Part shown: piece after piece, positions 1 to 16,759 of the stretch
Layout: each line of letters starts with the position of its first letter
How positions within the stretch are numbered: position 1 is the stretch's first letter
Origin: Amyloporia xantha
Lineage: Eukaryota; Basidiomycota; Agaricomycetes; Polyporales; Adustoporiaceae
Direction: 5' to 3'
DNA length: 64,000 nucleotides
Assembly: GCA_036971615.1 (NCBI GenBank)
Contig: JAYKKR010000002.1
Location: 2,046,001 to 2,110,000 of the forward strand
Program-made: the position numbers and the translations under genes
The notes under the pieces: generated by a model
The model's database searches: none
Told to the model about the DNA's origin: nothing
What the model saw: the letters and a program-made list of their open reading frames with translations, nothing else

Positions 1-309
1 GAAGAAGCTACCGCTCGATGTTACTGGGTCTCACCGCTCTGATGGATGATATGGGACATACTTCTGCATGTCAATTATGACAACCGCGCTGCGCTCTTTC
101 GCGATTCTGACCACGCGTTCGCCATCTACGGGAATCTCCAACTGGGTCTCTCGCTGCAGCGGTGGGATCTGGACCTCTCCGAGTTCAGATGACGCTGAAG
201 GAAGATGCGCTTCGCGGGTGAGATCGACGAGGCCGGTCGGATATTCCACCCAGAACGAAGCGGCATTCCCGTACTCTGTAGGACTAGTAACGTGGGGGCG
301 GATGGTCAT
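1..309 (-). CDS. Isochorismatase-like cysteine hydrolase, 5' part only
   Basis: The gene starts at the ATG at 309 and runs off the left edge. Exon 1 (309-62) ends with the motif AVVIIDMQ, the first beta strand of the isochorismatase-like fold, whose Asp is the first catalytic-triad residue of this family. An intron (61-8) follows with donor GTATGT and acceptor TAG. The next exon opens with two Phe codons, restoring the usual IDMQNFF junction, which supports both the splice and the family. The family hydrolyses amide or vinyl-ether bonds of small molecules; the substrate cannot be told because the Lys and Cys of the triad lie outside the window. The roughly 75 residues before the domain are a charged, Pro-containing extension with no obvious signal peptide. 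Confidence 0.8.
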
Positions 310-983
310 GTTTCACTTTTAGCTGTTGCAGTACTAGTAGGCGACCAGATGATGTTCGCACAGACTCCGCAAGACCTCTCGCTTTTAATCCGAGCAGATT
401 GTCGAGATAAGGCCTATGGACACTGTCTTGTTCATGAGGACGTCCTAGACTCAAGCGTAGATTAGATAGGCACGGGCATACGGATCCAGGCTAGTGGATA
501 CGCGGAGGTCCGTAGAAGCAACTCTCGGTGCCTGGACAATGCTATATATGAGATCGAGGTTGCCTTTTAATCTGCAAGCGTCGTGACAAATTTGTCTCTG
601 GTAGAGTGCGCTGGCGCGTTCGAGCTGTCTCATATGAAGACATTGAAGCTTAAGGGTCGTCGAGGCTCGACGTGATAGAAGACAAAATTGGACTGGATTG
701 CTCGCAACGACAGCCAATAGATCGGCGGTATGCCTGCCGCTACATAGAATTGTACTATATGAAGCTGCAACGCAGCTCAAAAGAGAAAGTATAGGATGCA
801 CCACCATAACAGCACGCAGCCTATGAACCAGTGTTCTTCAGCCAGCGACTAATAACTACCAGAGTTGATGGCTGTCGTCCATGCGCAAAAGTGAACAAAT
901 GCACAGAAGAGACTCGCTTCCGGGCAGAACTGTAGAAATTTCCATCTCCCAGAGATGAGGTGGATGAGACATCCAACCAATTT
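310..983. other. Intergenic region, no recognised gene
   Basis: This stretch lies upstream of the isochorismatase-like gene and downstream of the DPBB gene. It holds only short open frames on both strands with no recognisable motif. It presumably contains the promoter of the leftward hydrolase and the 3' UTR of the leftward DPBB gene. Confidence 0.5.
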
Positions 984-1872
984 TTAGTTGACGAACTGCC
1001 AGCTGACTGAAGCACAACCTTTCAGTACAGTGCTAATATAATGAAATGATCATGAGAACGTACTGGAGACGAGACCCTCAGACAAGGGCGCGATTTTCTC
1101 GAAAGCGCCGACAGAGAGGTCAATCGAATCGCTGTTGTCACAGGTCGGGCAGTCATCGGCGATGGTGACGATTACACTGGCTCCGGTAGCGGAGTTCGTG
1201 ATCTGCACTTGCTGACCGCAAAGAGGAGATACGTCCCCGGAATTTCCGTACCGGTCCTGGTCTGCGTAACGTAAATGTAGTATCAGACGCAGTCGTAGGG
1301 GAAGCGGACTTACCAATGGCTGCGATCAAGTCGTAGTCACTGTGCACGGTACCGCATGCACCGGCTACTCCGTTTTGGTAGAAGTACGTCGCACTGTGAA
1401 TGCGGCTGTTAGTCGAAATTCCCTCTGAAGGAAAAGGCACGGTCTACTGACAATCCATCCGTGAAAACTTCGTTACTGGATGCCGCAGAGTCGGTGGAAG
1501 TGGCACTCCCAGACCAGGGATTGCATTCCGCGGGACGGTCTGATAGACTCTGGGTTGCCTGTAGTTGTTTCAGAGACGCTGTAACGCACGTTCGAGACAA
1601 GTTGTGTATCATACCAGCATCGGATGGCAGCAGGTGGAAAAGAAGTTAGTGCCATGCTGGGCCTCGCAGTCTAGGGCCAAATACCGCGCATGGTATTGGT
1701 CGTAGGGCTGTCGTTCAACGGTGAGACAGAGTCAGCCACTATAGAAAGGAGTCACAGCTACCTCCAAATAGCCTTGATCATATGTGGACGGAACAGAGTC
1801 ACGAAGCTGTAAAGCCAGCCCCGAAACTGAAGCTGCACAGGCAAGGGAAACGAGAGCCAAGAAGCGAGACAT
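984..1872 (-). CDS. Secreted double-psi beta-barrel (expansin/RlpA-like) protein
   Basis: The start at 1872 begins a classical secretion signal (MSRFLALVSLACAASVSG). Splicing at 1762/1761 and four later GT-AG introns gives a small secreted protein. A Cys-containing, Ser/Thr-rich linker is followed by a C-terminal double-psi beta-barrel. Visible motifs are HSATYFY, then GACGTVHSDYD near the domain start, then CGQQVQITNSATG, DDCPTC with the conserved catalytic-type Asp, SIDLS, and the terminal ISWQFVN before TAA at 984. Related fungal proteins act on or bind cell walls without known hydrolysis. The phase-1 intron joining the linker to KGISTNS and the final intron (SEGLVS|ISW) both restore family motifs. 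Role in wall loosening or host/wood interaction is inference. Confidence 0.85.
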
Positions 1873-2962
1873 GACGACGAGCAGTCAATTTTATACGGCC
1901 AAAAAGGATCGTGCAAACGGGCGTGTACTAAAGAGAGTGGTAGCTTTGAATAAAAATCTCAAGTCAGATAAACCGTAAACGGATCTTAAAGTAGCTCTCT
2001 TACCAGTAGAGAACGCGAAGACTGCGCGCCGGAAAGTCCAGAGTCGATGCACACGGGCTGCGAGAATGAAGAGAGAAAGGAGCAAATTTGCGATATGCCT
2101 CCCTTTTAAATAGTCGGCGGCGCAGATTGTACCCCATTTATTGAAACTGTTCTGGCGGTCAAAGTGACATTCAGGGGCCAGGCCAAATCGATGGCCTCGA
2201 GATGTCTGCAAATCGTTGTGTTGCAATTGTCTCCAGACAGTCACGAATAGACCAGGGTTGGTCCATTCTGAGCGCACAATAATTATACGACACGGAACCC
2301 ATTGGCCCTGTCGGCTATGGATCGTTGAACTAAAATTATGAATGTGCGTTAGTACAGTTGTTGATTAGAGTAATTCTGAAAGAGCCACAAACCCCAAATT
2401 GGTGCCTGGAGCTTAAAATATTCGCAGGCCGCTGCAAGCCGGAGAGGCCGACGATATGTTAGATTTGAGCCGGGAGCCACAGAATGAAGAAATATATCCG
2501 TGCTTGAACTGGACTACGCCAGCAAACACGTAAGGAATCGAGTACGAATAATCGAAGTAAATACTATCCTAGGTCACATGATCCATATGTACCGAGCATA
2601 GATACTGGAAATTCCAACACGATAGACTCGGACGAGCAGCAATACAAGCCCACTGCGACCAGCAGAGTAATTTCAGACATGTACCTGCAGAATATACCTG
2701 CGCCTCTGAAGGAAAAGACCGGTGAGATCTGAAATATCTGGTCTAGATCAGCGATGTGATGGGAGAAGGTGAAACGTAGTCCGCGAGTCGGTCAACGCCG
2801 GCGCACTGCCAGTTTCCAAATTTGGCAATTCTGACTGCGCGCGCAGTGCCCTCCACTTCGCCTGCAATACCACCACGCCAGTCATTAGTACTCAGGCCTC
2901 GGAGCATGCGTTGATCGCTGTAACCATAACTCAAATTCAACTGAACATAAAACTTGACGAAC
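1873..2962. other. Intergenic region between two divergent genes
   Basis: About 1.1 kb separates the leftward DPBB gene from the rightward SCAMP gene. No open frame here resembles a known protein. It should contain both promoters; I could not single out a convincing core element. Confidence 0.5.
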
Positions 2963-4314
2963 ATGAGTGAGCAGGTCATCTTGCACGTTATGCTACCACT
3001 GACCTCAGTCTCTCCAGACGAATTGACAGAGAACCCATTCGCGTCCACGCATTCGCTGGATGCCAACCCTTTCGATGACCCTGTGCCACTCTCTGAGCAT
3101 GCTTCGCCGATACCGAGCTATCCGAGCCCACAGAATGCTGCGCGGTTAGAAGAGATCGCTCAACGGGAGAGGGACCTGGAGCGGAGGGAACAGGAGCTTT
3201 CGCAGAAGGCCGAGCACATACGGAGATTCGGGCGAAACAACTGGCCGCCATGTAAGTGCGCATTTCTCCTCGCTATCTTGTTCCAGCTCTGATCTATGTC
3301 TCGCGATAGTCTATCCCTTGATATACCACTCTATTCAGGAGGAGATACCTGAGCTATCGCGCCCTCTGATTACGCGTTTATACCAGCTATGGTTTGTCCT
3401 GCTGGGCACACTGGTGATCAACATGGTGGCGTGCATATTCATCCTCACTTCGGGATCGAGTAATGGGGGAAGCGACTTAGGATCGAGTATTGGGTAAGTG
3501 TGGAATGTCCGGTGCCGGTCGCATTCACTTCATCCCTCTCTCTAGGTATCTAGTAGTCATTCCTCCTCTTTCGTTCCTTCTATGGTACAGGTAATGTCCA
3601 TGCATGCAACTACTTGATCGGCCGTGTTGACTCAGCGCCGCAGACCTATCTATAATGGTTATATGAAAGTGAGTCCTATATTTATCCTTCGTATTATCGT
3701 AGTTGTTGATTGTGGATCAGAATCAAGCACTCTACTATTGTACGTACTGTTTGCAGTCTTCAAGCACTCAACCATAATTACTGTCCGCAGACTTCTATCT
3801 CGTCTTCTGTGGTTTCCATCTTGTGTACTCACTCTACATGTGAGACTGTTTCCTCGGACTAGTTTCCCTTGCAGAATGCTGACCATTTTTAACAGGATCA
3901 TTGGTATCCCCAGGTATGCGTGTACACAGGTTAATTACTAGAATACCCGCTCATCTTCAATTGCGCCTTCGTAGCACCGGTTCCGCTGGTTTGATTCAGA
4001 CCATACACATGTACATCAATGGTTCTATCGTTGCTGCCATCTTAGGCACGATCGCCACTGTTGGATGGGTGTTGCAAGGGGTAGGCAATGCCATCTATTA
4101 CCGACAAGTAGGTCCAGTCGAGTATATCTTTTATGTGGTACTGATCAATTCTACTTCGTTAGATCTGGGCGTACCATAAGGCTGCTGGCTATTCGGTTGA
4201 CAAGGTAGTGTATGTTTTGTTCCTCAAATGATTATCCTCACTGACATTCCTCTGCGCTAGGTAAAGGCTGAGTTGGCTACCCATGGAGCGAAAGCATACT
4301 TCATGCGTGGTTAG
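2963..4314 (+). CDS. Secretory carrier-associated membrane protein (SCAMP)
   Basis: SCAMPs are four-helix proteins of post-Golgi and endosomal membranes that bind EH-domain partners through NPF motifs. Two NPF motifs are visible near the N-terminus (ENPFAS, ANPFDD), then a charged coiled coil (LEEIAQRERDLERREQEL) and the family signature GRNNWPP. Across introns come the pre-membrane segment ending EEIPE, helix-forming stretches such as LGTLVINMVACIFIL, and the cytosolic E-peptide YRPIYNGYMK, which is diagnostic. The gene ends with AYFMRG and TAG at 4314. At least six short introns are needed; the start ATG at 2963 is the first in frame, but a short upstream exon cannot be excluded. Confidence 0.88.
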
Positions 4315-7083
<2,769 letters not shown>

Positions 7084-7460
7084 GCGATTCCGGTGGTCAT
7101 TGTCTTCGGTCGAGGTCGGTGTTCTCGTGTTTTCTCCGCTCGTCTCGTATGTTATCGTCGTCGTCAGCGTTGACTAGCCCGCTTTTCTACTTGCTCTGTT
7201 TGCTGTATCTGTTTAGCTTACGGGGTTCATGGTGGTCGTTCCTTTGTGTGTACTTTATCTCAGGAACAGGAGTTGACTTGCTGCATGAACTTGTGTGAAT
7301 GAGGAGCGTCAAATGGCATCCATGCGTAAGACACCGTTTCAAACAAACTGTTCAGCCTTTGCCACTGAAATCTTGAGATGCTCCTGTACAAAGTCTATAT
7401 GCTACAGTACCTAATCAATAAACATGACGTGCTCGTACAAATGCGAAGGGGATCTGATGT
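7084..7460. other. Convergent 3' region of PAB1 and SRP54
   Basis: This T-rich stretch between two facing stop codons should hold both 3' UTRs and poly(A) sites. No gene is seen. Confidence 0.6.
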
Positions 7461-9611
<2,151 letters not shown>

Positions 9612-9732
9612 GGTGGATGCGGGGTAAGATTCAGAACGCGCATGCTAGGAGCGCAAGTCACTTGATCGAGACCACTACATACAGCCACCTCCAGTGGGAG
9701 GACATGGACCGCCCATGCATTCCTACTCAAAC
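9612..9732. promoter_or_regulatory. Short divergent promoter SRP54 / SPT8
   Basis: About 120 bases separate the two start codons (about 100 if SPT8 begins at 9715). Both leaders and core promoters must fit here or overlap the coding exons. No TATA box is evident. Confidence 0.5.
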
Positions 9733-12119
9733 ATGGCTCCAAGTGACTCTGAAGACGAAGGCATCGACGACGCCGAGTTCGACAGGACAACAGAGGGCGA
9801 TGACGACGTCGATGAAGACATACTCGATGCGCTTGAAGGCGATCTAGCTGCTGCCGCTGCAGCGGAAGAGGGCACGGAGGGAGAAGATGTACGTCTACAC
9901 TTCCTATCACTACATGCCGTTTCTTCTGATCATCTCTCGCTCAGGACTCATACTCGGACGACTCAGACGGTGGCTCCGACGATGACGAACCGTATTACAA
10001 TGACAGTTCCCCTCAGAAGCAACCCCTCGACCTGCACATGGATGCATACGCGGAGGAGCTTGCTAATGCTATCGCTCCCGCACCAGACCACCTCTCCCCG
10101 GGAGAGTCACCTTCCGTGAACGGTGCGTGGTTACTCGCTGTCTGCTCCGGTCGAATGCCCATGATTCCCTAGCACCCAGCCCCGCGCCTCCTCGCCGCCG
10201 TTCCCTCTCCCCCGCCCAGGCCCGCAAAGTGAAGCTCCTTTCCGACATCCCCTGGTCGCGCTCCTACACCGTTGAAGCCATCTGCGCAATCCCGCACCCC
10301 GTGCCCACCCACTGCCTCGCGTCCTCCCTCTGCATGACGCACCTCCTCACTGGCTCCGACGACGGCTACATCCGCGACTACGACGTGTTCTCCGCCGTGA
10401 ATGGCAAGGTCTTCCTGACCGCGCCGCAACGGCACCACTGTGGCGTTATGGAGGGTCTCATGAAGGCGGGCCAGATCAAGTTCTGGTGGGAGAACCCCGC
10501 GCCGCTGGACGCGGCGGGTCCAAATGGGAGCGTGGAGGACGCGCCATTATGCCCGGTGTACAGCTTGGCAATGCATTCAGATGCGCTGTGGGCGCTTGCG
10601 GGCTCAGACGTGCGTTCGTCCTTATTTATTGTCGACCGTGGCGACTGACACTTTTGAGTAGCAAGGTCATGTGAATCTATTCACTGTTCGCCATGATCCT
10701 GGCCGGTTATGCCACGTTATGAAGGGCCACCGTGGGCCTGTGTCTGGTCTTGCCATGCAACATGACGAGATGGGGTTTTTCAGCGCGGGATGGGATGGTG
10801 ACGCACTGGTAAGCGTCTTCGTCAATGCGAAGCAAGCCCGTCTGATGTACTGCGTCCTGGGTGTAAATTCAGCAATGGGATCTGAATACAGGCCAGACTG
10901 TACGGAAGTTTACTGCCCATGGTGCACAGCTCACTGCTATTGCGGTGAGGCCGCTGACACAAAGCTATGACGGACACTGGAGCTCGCCACCGCGGATGGA
11001 CGATCAGACATTTGCCAACGGCAATGGATATCAGGACGGTGCTCCTTACCCGGAAGCCGGCGATAGCGTCGTACAAAACAGCATGGACGGACGGCAGGCC
11101 ATGGCCAACCCTCAACCCCCAACAGAACCGTCTCATGGGCAAGACGAAGACACCAAGTCAGATACATCCTATGACCCTCTTTTCGATGATGAGCCCGATG
11201 CAGACGGAGAGCCGGACAACGATGATCGTCATCCTCCCGCATCGACTCCCTCAGCCCCCCCGCCTGGGAACGCACCGCGACACATCACTTCATCGTCAAT
11301 GTCATTTTCAGCGTCACAGACGCAGACCAGTGCCCGTAGCGCGGTGGCTCCCAAAAACGCTCCGCCCGTGTTGGATCCCCTGACGTTCACCACATTCTCC
11401 CCGGACGTGCTGATGACCGCATCCATCGACGGGCAGATAATCTTGTGGGACACGCGCGTGAATTCACCAGGGACCGGCGTGGGCCGGCTATGGATGAGCG
11501 AGAAGACACCGCCATGGTGCGTCTCGGTGCGTCTGTCTTATATCGTCCTGTGTGCGCGAGCGCGCGATGCTGACGCGCCAGGCAGGCATGCTGGTCTGGA
11601 GACGGAGCCCAGATATACGCGGGCCGGCGAAATGGGACAGTCGACATTTACGACGTCCGGCAGACCGGGCGCGCCGCGTCGGGCACGCCGAAGATCCTGA
11701 AGGTGCTGAGGAATCCCGTCAGCTCTGGGGTGGTGTCGTGTGTGGTAGCGTTCCCGGACGGCCGACATCTTGCATGGTGAGCTCGTTGTCGTGTGCTTTC
11801 TCGCAGCGTTGCTCACGCTTGCGCAGTGCGTCGAATGACAACATCCGGCTGTGGAATGTGGCTGAAGCTGGGGAGCCCGACGCTTCGGGCAGGATGAAGA
11901 GCGGTGTGCAATTCAAGATCATACCCGGACACCATGGAGGGTATATTTCTCAAATGCGTAAGTGTCTTGCTGTGTTTATTGTGTGCTTTTTGGGATGCTT
12001 ACGAATTGACAGTCGTGGATCCCGCTGCGAGGTTCATGGCCACAGCCAGCAGTAACCGGGGATGGCATGGAGAATCTACACGGACTGTGTTTGTACATGA
12101 AGTTAAACATTTGCGATGA
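9733..12119 (+). CDS. SPT8: SAGA complex subunit Spt8, WD40 protein
   Basis: Spt8 links the SAGA coactivator to TBP. The N-terminus is strongly acidic (SDSEDEGIDDAEF and later D/E runs), followed by the family's characteristic region (CAIPHPVPTHCLAS, TGSDDGYIRDYDVF, APQRHHCGVMEGLMKAGQI, FWWENPAP) and WD repeats with WD or GH marks (KGHRGPVSGLAM, FSAGWDGDAL, LMTASIDGQIILWDTR). A low-complexity acidic insert sits between blades. The last exon encodes VDPAARFMATASSNRGW, as in fungal Spt8. It stops at 12119. The start at 9733 has a good context (AAACATGG); an in-frame ATG at 9715 would add six residues. Seven or so short introns are required. Confidence 0.85.
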
Positions 12120-12909
12120 TACCCGTCGACGAAATATTCGGCACGTACTCATGTGAGATACATGCGACTCATGAGAATGGGCAGTCTCGATCGAAATCAT
12201 GGAACGAGCAGGACGGCTTCCAGTTACGGTGCGCAAGTCGATCGCAGAAGATGTGGCTGAGTTTCAATCGCGAACCTCATAGCTTATAAGCACGGCCCAG
12301 CGGGCGTGCAATGAACATCCCTTTCCCCCTCTTCTGTCCTCCGATCGCTTGGCTTTTGCCCACTCAGATGATACACGATCCGATCCAAATTAGCAAGGTC
12401 CTAGTCCCCTCGAGACTTGGACCGTAACTTGCAAGGCTCCTGGTGATGAGGATCCATGGGTCACCATTATTTACAAGACCGCACAGACGCAAGTCTTACT
12501 CCAAGGACGAATGTGCAACCATCCTTTCCAAGGAGCCACCGGGGAAGAATTCAGATCAGCGGTGTCCTTCACTTTGCGTATTTGGATGTCCTGGACATTT
12601 TCAGAGCGCATGAGCTCTACACGTTCCTTCTGCTGCCGTCTGATTTGCCATGAACGGAAGTCTCACCGAGGTTTACACTAGCATTATAGATAAACAGCGC
12701 AATGTCTACGAGGCAACCCCCTGTTTGATTCAAGAAACATGGGACGGGCATGCTGTTTGAACCATCTTCCATCCCTTCTGTCGAATGGGCCGCACTCACA
12801 AGGAAATCACTCGTATTGATATCAATATGCCGAAGGACTATCGTACACAATGAGGCCCTAACGAGATACAGAAGATAGTACCTTACAATAGAGGGAAACA
12901 CCGACACTT
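12120..12909. other. Convergent intergenic region
   Basis: This lies between the facing ends of SPT8 and the small membrane-protein gene. Short open frames on both strands show no recognisable motif. I see only presumed 3' UTR sequence. Confidence 0.5.
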
Positions 12910-13708
12910 TCACCTAGTCTTTGCCTGAGCTTGTTGTCTCTTCCATTGTTTCTTTTGCGACGAAGCGGCAGCCTTGTTGCCAAAGATAAACCGGGACGTA
13001 TGCTTGTCCGCACCGGTCTTCCTGGAAATGGTGGAGGTCCCCTCGAACAGCATCTGATGAAGTCAAGCTCTGTCTTTGGATCACGTTCCGGTGACTATGG
13101 ATGCTTACCACCCAGATACCCCAAACTGCTATGGTGCCGGAGCCGAAGGATACGAGGAGAGTAAGAGGCCCGACCGATCTGGTGTTATACGACACAATTG
13201 CTATGATAGTGCATGCTCCGGAAAGAGATGCCAACAGAGGATGGCCAAGGGCGTAAAGTTGTTGGGGCCGGGCCGCAGGAGTCGAATTTGGCACCTGTAC
13301 AGGCCAGATTCACTATTCATCAAGTATCAAGGAACGGGGCGTATGCGGTGAACACACGTTAAGGAGGAGGGCCAAGGCCACTGCCACCAGCAAGATGCCA
13401 GTGTGTAGAGCGAGGAAAGACTCGAGCGGCGTGAGGGTTACACGCCGCTCGACGCCGTTGCCTTCTGCTAGAAAGAGAAGGAAGCGAGGGAATAGTATCA
13501 GGACTGTTGCTGTGGCCGATAGTCTGCATTGTCAAGAATGAATGAGTTGGACGAATTGAGATGAACATACTACAAACATGACAGCTGCTGCCGATGCCCA
13601 ATAGAGGACACTCTCGGAATCACGGCTCAGAGGAAGGTCTGGCTCTGACTGTTGTGGTCCTGTGGTCGATGGTGAGGAAGAAAGGTTGTCCAGTTCAATG
13701 TCGGACAT
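12910..13708 (-). CDS. Small multi-pass membrane protein, family not named
   Basis: I do not recognise a named family. The start at 13708 gives an acidic Ser/Pro-rich N-terminus ([15 protein letters not shown]) followed by hydrophobic segments. Helix 1 spans an intron with donor GTTTGT ([19 protein letters not shown]). Further segments are [34 protein letters not shown] and [17 protein letters not shown]. The cytosolic-type tail is basic ([19 protein letters not shown], then Gln/Lys-rich) and ends at TGA 12910. Four exons of about 190 residues in total keep frame through three introns. The basic tail after four predicted helices suggests an organelle or ER membrane protein, but this is inference only. 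Confidence 0.7.
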
Positions 13709-14324
13709 AGTGAGGGTAAGGTGAGGGTAGCTAATAGTCGAGGCGACACGTCCTGCTTTCAGCCTTTCACTGTGGCTGCGCCTGTCGCATGACCTCATCG
13801 CCACCCTTGCCAAAGCCGCGGCGGTTCAAGTTGTATCTGCTAATAAATATCCTTCAATGCTCTTGACTCCTATTTACCTTCGAAATATACTTACTCTCGA
13901 GATGTATACAAAAAATCATTGGAATGTACTGTATCCAATTCATGATCCCTTTGGCATCCATTTGTTGCGAGCGAAGCCAGCATATTCGTAGCGAGGTGAG
14001 AGTCTTGAGACTCCTCAACCTGAGCTGACATGGATTTCATTCGGGTACAGTACTGAAAATCGGTGGAGAGGGGCTGCAAGAATGATTGGAAGATTTCACT
14101 CGTAAATATGATTGTAATGCACTTGATTGAATAAAGGCCTCTGAAAGCCTACTGTTTTTGTATGATTCGGAATCAATTCGGAATCGAGACCCATTGAAAA
14201 TGCTAGTTACTCTCGAACCTCGAGAGCAACTAGCCATCCCACGGGTGCATATTTCACAAAGCCCCGAATTTTACAGTATTAAATTATGGGCTAACTCGAC
14301 GTCCGACCTAAACTCATCTCAGTA
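13709..14324. other. Intergenic region
   Basis: This separates two leftward genes and should include the promoter of the small membrane-protein gene. A near-perfect inverted repeat (GTTACTCTCGA / TCGAGAGCAAC around 14200-14232) is the only structure noticed. No gene is recognised. Confidence 0.45.
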
Positions 14325-15960
14325 CTAGTCCTCCACCGAACCTTCCTCCATCGGAACACTTGCGCGGCTCGCAAAGCGTAGCGTGCGACTAATTATGACG
14401 TGGCCGTAAGACAAATCAGTATCAGTCTCTGCCCTATTGGTCTCACGGAGATCCAAGGTCAGGCGTGAGAGCAAGATGGAAGTGAAGCTGTGCGATGTAC
14501 ATGATGTCAACTCAGGTGTGCAAGGATTAGAAGTCCGTATTACTCTTACATACCAGACCACGTTGCGCAGGCTTCTATATACTGTGATCCACACACGAAA
14601 GTATCAGCTCGATATGAACGATCGGTCGAGTCATGAGCCTCACCTCAATCAGGCGGCTAGTGCCGATACTGATCGCATTGAGGATACACAGCAACCTGCG
14701 TTCAATTGTTTCGATTGATTCGTCAAAACTCTCCCATGTTACGTTCCTCACCCAAAGTACAATGCCGCTGGGAGATACCCGCGTCTTGTCAGTATGCCGT
14801 GGACACCTTGCCTAAAAGATTGTACATACTGTCTTTTAAGAGTATCTCTGTGAGCGTTGGCTTCGAATGGGAGGATATCACTGCTGCGCCTCCCGTGGGG
14901 ACTGTCTTCATGCAGGTGAGGACAAAGGCGATGCCATCAGAGACGAGCGCGGCCGATCTGGTCAAAATTATCACTTCCCGGAAGAGTTAGCAACTCGAGC
15001 CCGCGTTGCTTGTATTCAGCAGTAGCAGATCACATACAACTATAATCAGAACCTGAACATCAATAGGTAAGTCCCGCGCGGATGATGCCATGTTACGCAC
15101 TCTGCGAAAATGTGCCGGTGTCCCCTGACGCCCGAAAAACAGACTTTCTGACCTTCCACTACATCTAGTCTCGGCGCAGACCTGGCGGCGTACATCCACT
15201 GAACATTTTCAACCATTGAATTAGTGGGTACACATACTGGCCGTTGAGGGACGCACGATATGAGCGACTGGATTGACCATACCAGACATAAAAACGACGC
15301 CGAACAACCACTTGTTCCTGTTGAATATGGCATATATGCGCAACGCAGCGAACCCTGTCAGCAGTGGCGGCAGATCACTGATCAGTCACACTCTTTCCAA
15401 AGGAGCACGCAGGCTCCTCACCAGTAGCATTGGAGAGAATGATGCAGTTGACCGCCATTTTGACACGCAGAACAGTTGCGCAGCTGACAAAGCCTAGTCA
15501 ATCAATATCGGATACAGTGCAGAGGGGGAGTGCCTGACGTCTGGTGAGAGCAGAGTTCAGATACGTCTTACACCTATGTGCTAGAGGAGCACGCACCTCG
15601 TCTGTCTGCCAGCCGGGCCACGCTATTCGCCCGAGCAACTCCAAAATTATGTTCAACAGCGCAGGATACCTGTATCCATAGAACAAGAACGTCGTGAGGG
15701 TCTGTTCAGCCTTCCATATGTACTCGATTTCCCGGTCGAGGTTTAGTAAATAGTCGTAACAACAAAGCGCTGAAAAAAAGCATGAGCCGGATATTCAGGC
15801 GCGGGAGATGACAAAGGCGAGCTATACTAGTTACTGACAAGATTAAGTAGTTGTCGAGATATATGGATGACTGAACAAATTTTGAGATACGTGTGAGTGG
15901 CATTTTTATCCGATACGGAGGCAAATATACATACGCTTTTGCTGTTTCTTCTGCTGACAT
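14325..15960 (-). CDS. DUF6533 seven-helix membrane protein
   Basis: This belongs to the large Agaricomycete family annotated as DUF6533-domain proteins, predicted seven-helix membrane proteins of unknown function. The start at 15960 begins MSAEETAKAY. After an intron comes YLDNYLILSVT, then across a phase-1 intron the signature CCYDYLLNLDREIEYIWK and a Tyr-rich segment YGYRYPALLN. Later exons carry FAALRIYAIFNRNKWLF, a Cys-rich loop, ALVSDGIAFVLTCMKT, LLKDSMYNLLG and the helix-8-like SFTSILLSRLTLDLRE, ending at TAG 14325. About eight introns are needed and some internal joints (15.0-15.3 kb and 14.6-14.8 kb) are not resolved, so minor damage there cannot be excluded. Confidence 0.78.
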
Positions 15961-16759
15961 TGTGTCGCCCGGAAAGCTGTGTGGATGGGGAAGGACAGGT
16001 GGCATACCAGTGACCAACACTGAATTTAACGTTGATTTGGGTTGCTCGGTTAAAAGCCTTGAGGAGGGTCTCCAACAGACGGCCCGCTCAATGCTGTACG
16101 CCTTCTAGTCATTGCGCATGTTGCCAGCGACCCGAGACGTTATGTAAGAGTGGTCCCAAGCTTCTTGCGGTTGAGCGCTCTTTGGAAGATACGCTGAAAC
16201 GGTTGACCTATGAATGTCATTATTGTTTCCAAGGTCCCTACGGATGTGGACGTACCAAAAGACATTGAAACACTGGGAGTGTCGCCTATATTTAGCTAGG
16301 CTGTAGCTGCATCCGAGACTGTTAGCATTCAGATTAACCCCGATCAACCTGCATTGACGATGGTATTGGCATCCCGCATCGGCGTCGGAATCGGCGTCGA
16401 TGTGATGTCAATGAAACCCCAGAATGGACCAGCACTTCGATCAGAAGATACGGCAGGTGACTTATGGACCCTGTTAACAAGTGAATTCAGGATAGCATTC
16501 GCCACTTAGAGGGCACCGATACTTACCGGCTTACAGTCCTGCACTCCGTCGTGCTCACGATCATCGGCAGAAAATGGGTTGCAAATGAAACGCGCACGCT
16601 CGCACCTTGAAAGTTGGTATGGGTTTATGTCATCCCGATATATGCAAGTAAATTAATGCGTAGGATACAGATGGGTACAGTATCACGGTGAATAGAGAGG
16701 TTTTGCCAGCAATACATAAGAAGCAAACACAGAAACAGTCTTGACAGATCTAAATATCG
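15961..16759. other. Intergenic region, no recognised gene
   Basis: About 0.8 kb between two leftward genes, holding the DUF6533 gene's promoter and the SPT6 3' UTR. A short imperfect repeat of CGGCGTCG/CGGAATCGGC near 16378-16400 was seen. No gene evidence. Confidence 0.5.

Noticed and set aside
14200..14232. Inverted repeat GTTACTCTCGA...TCGAGAGCAAC as a possible structured RNA or terminator
   Set aside because: It is a single short palindrome in an intergenic region of a eukaryote with no conserved context. Chance is sufficient.
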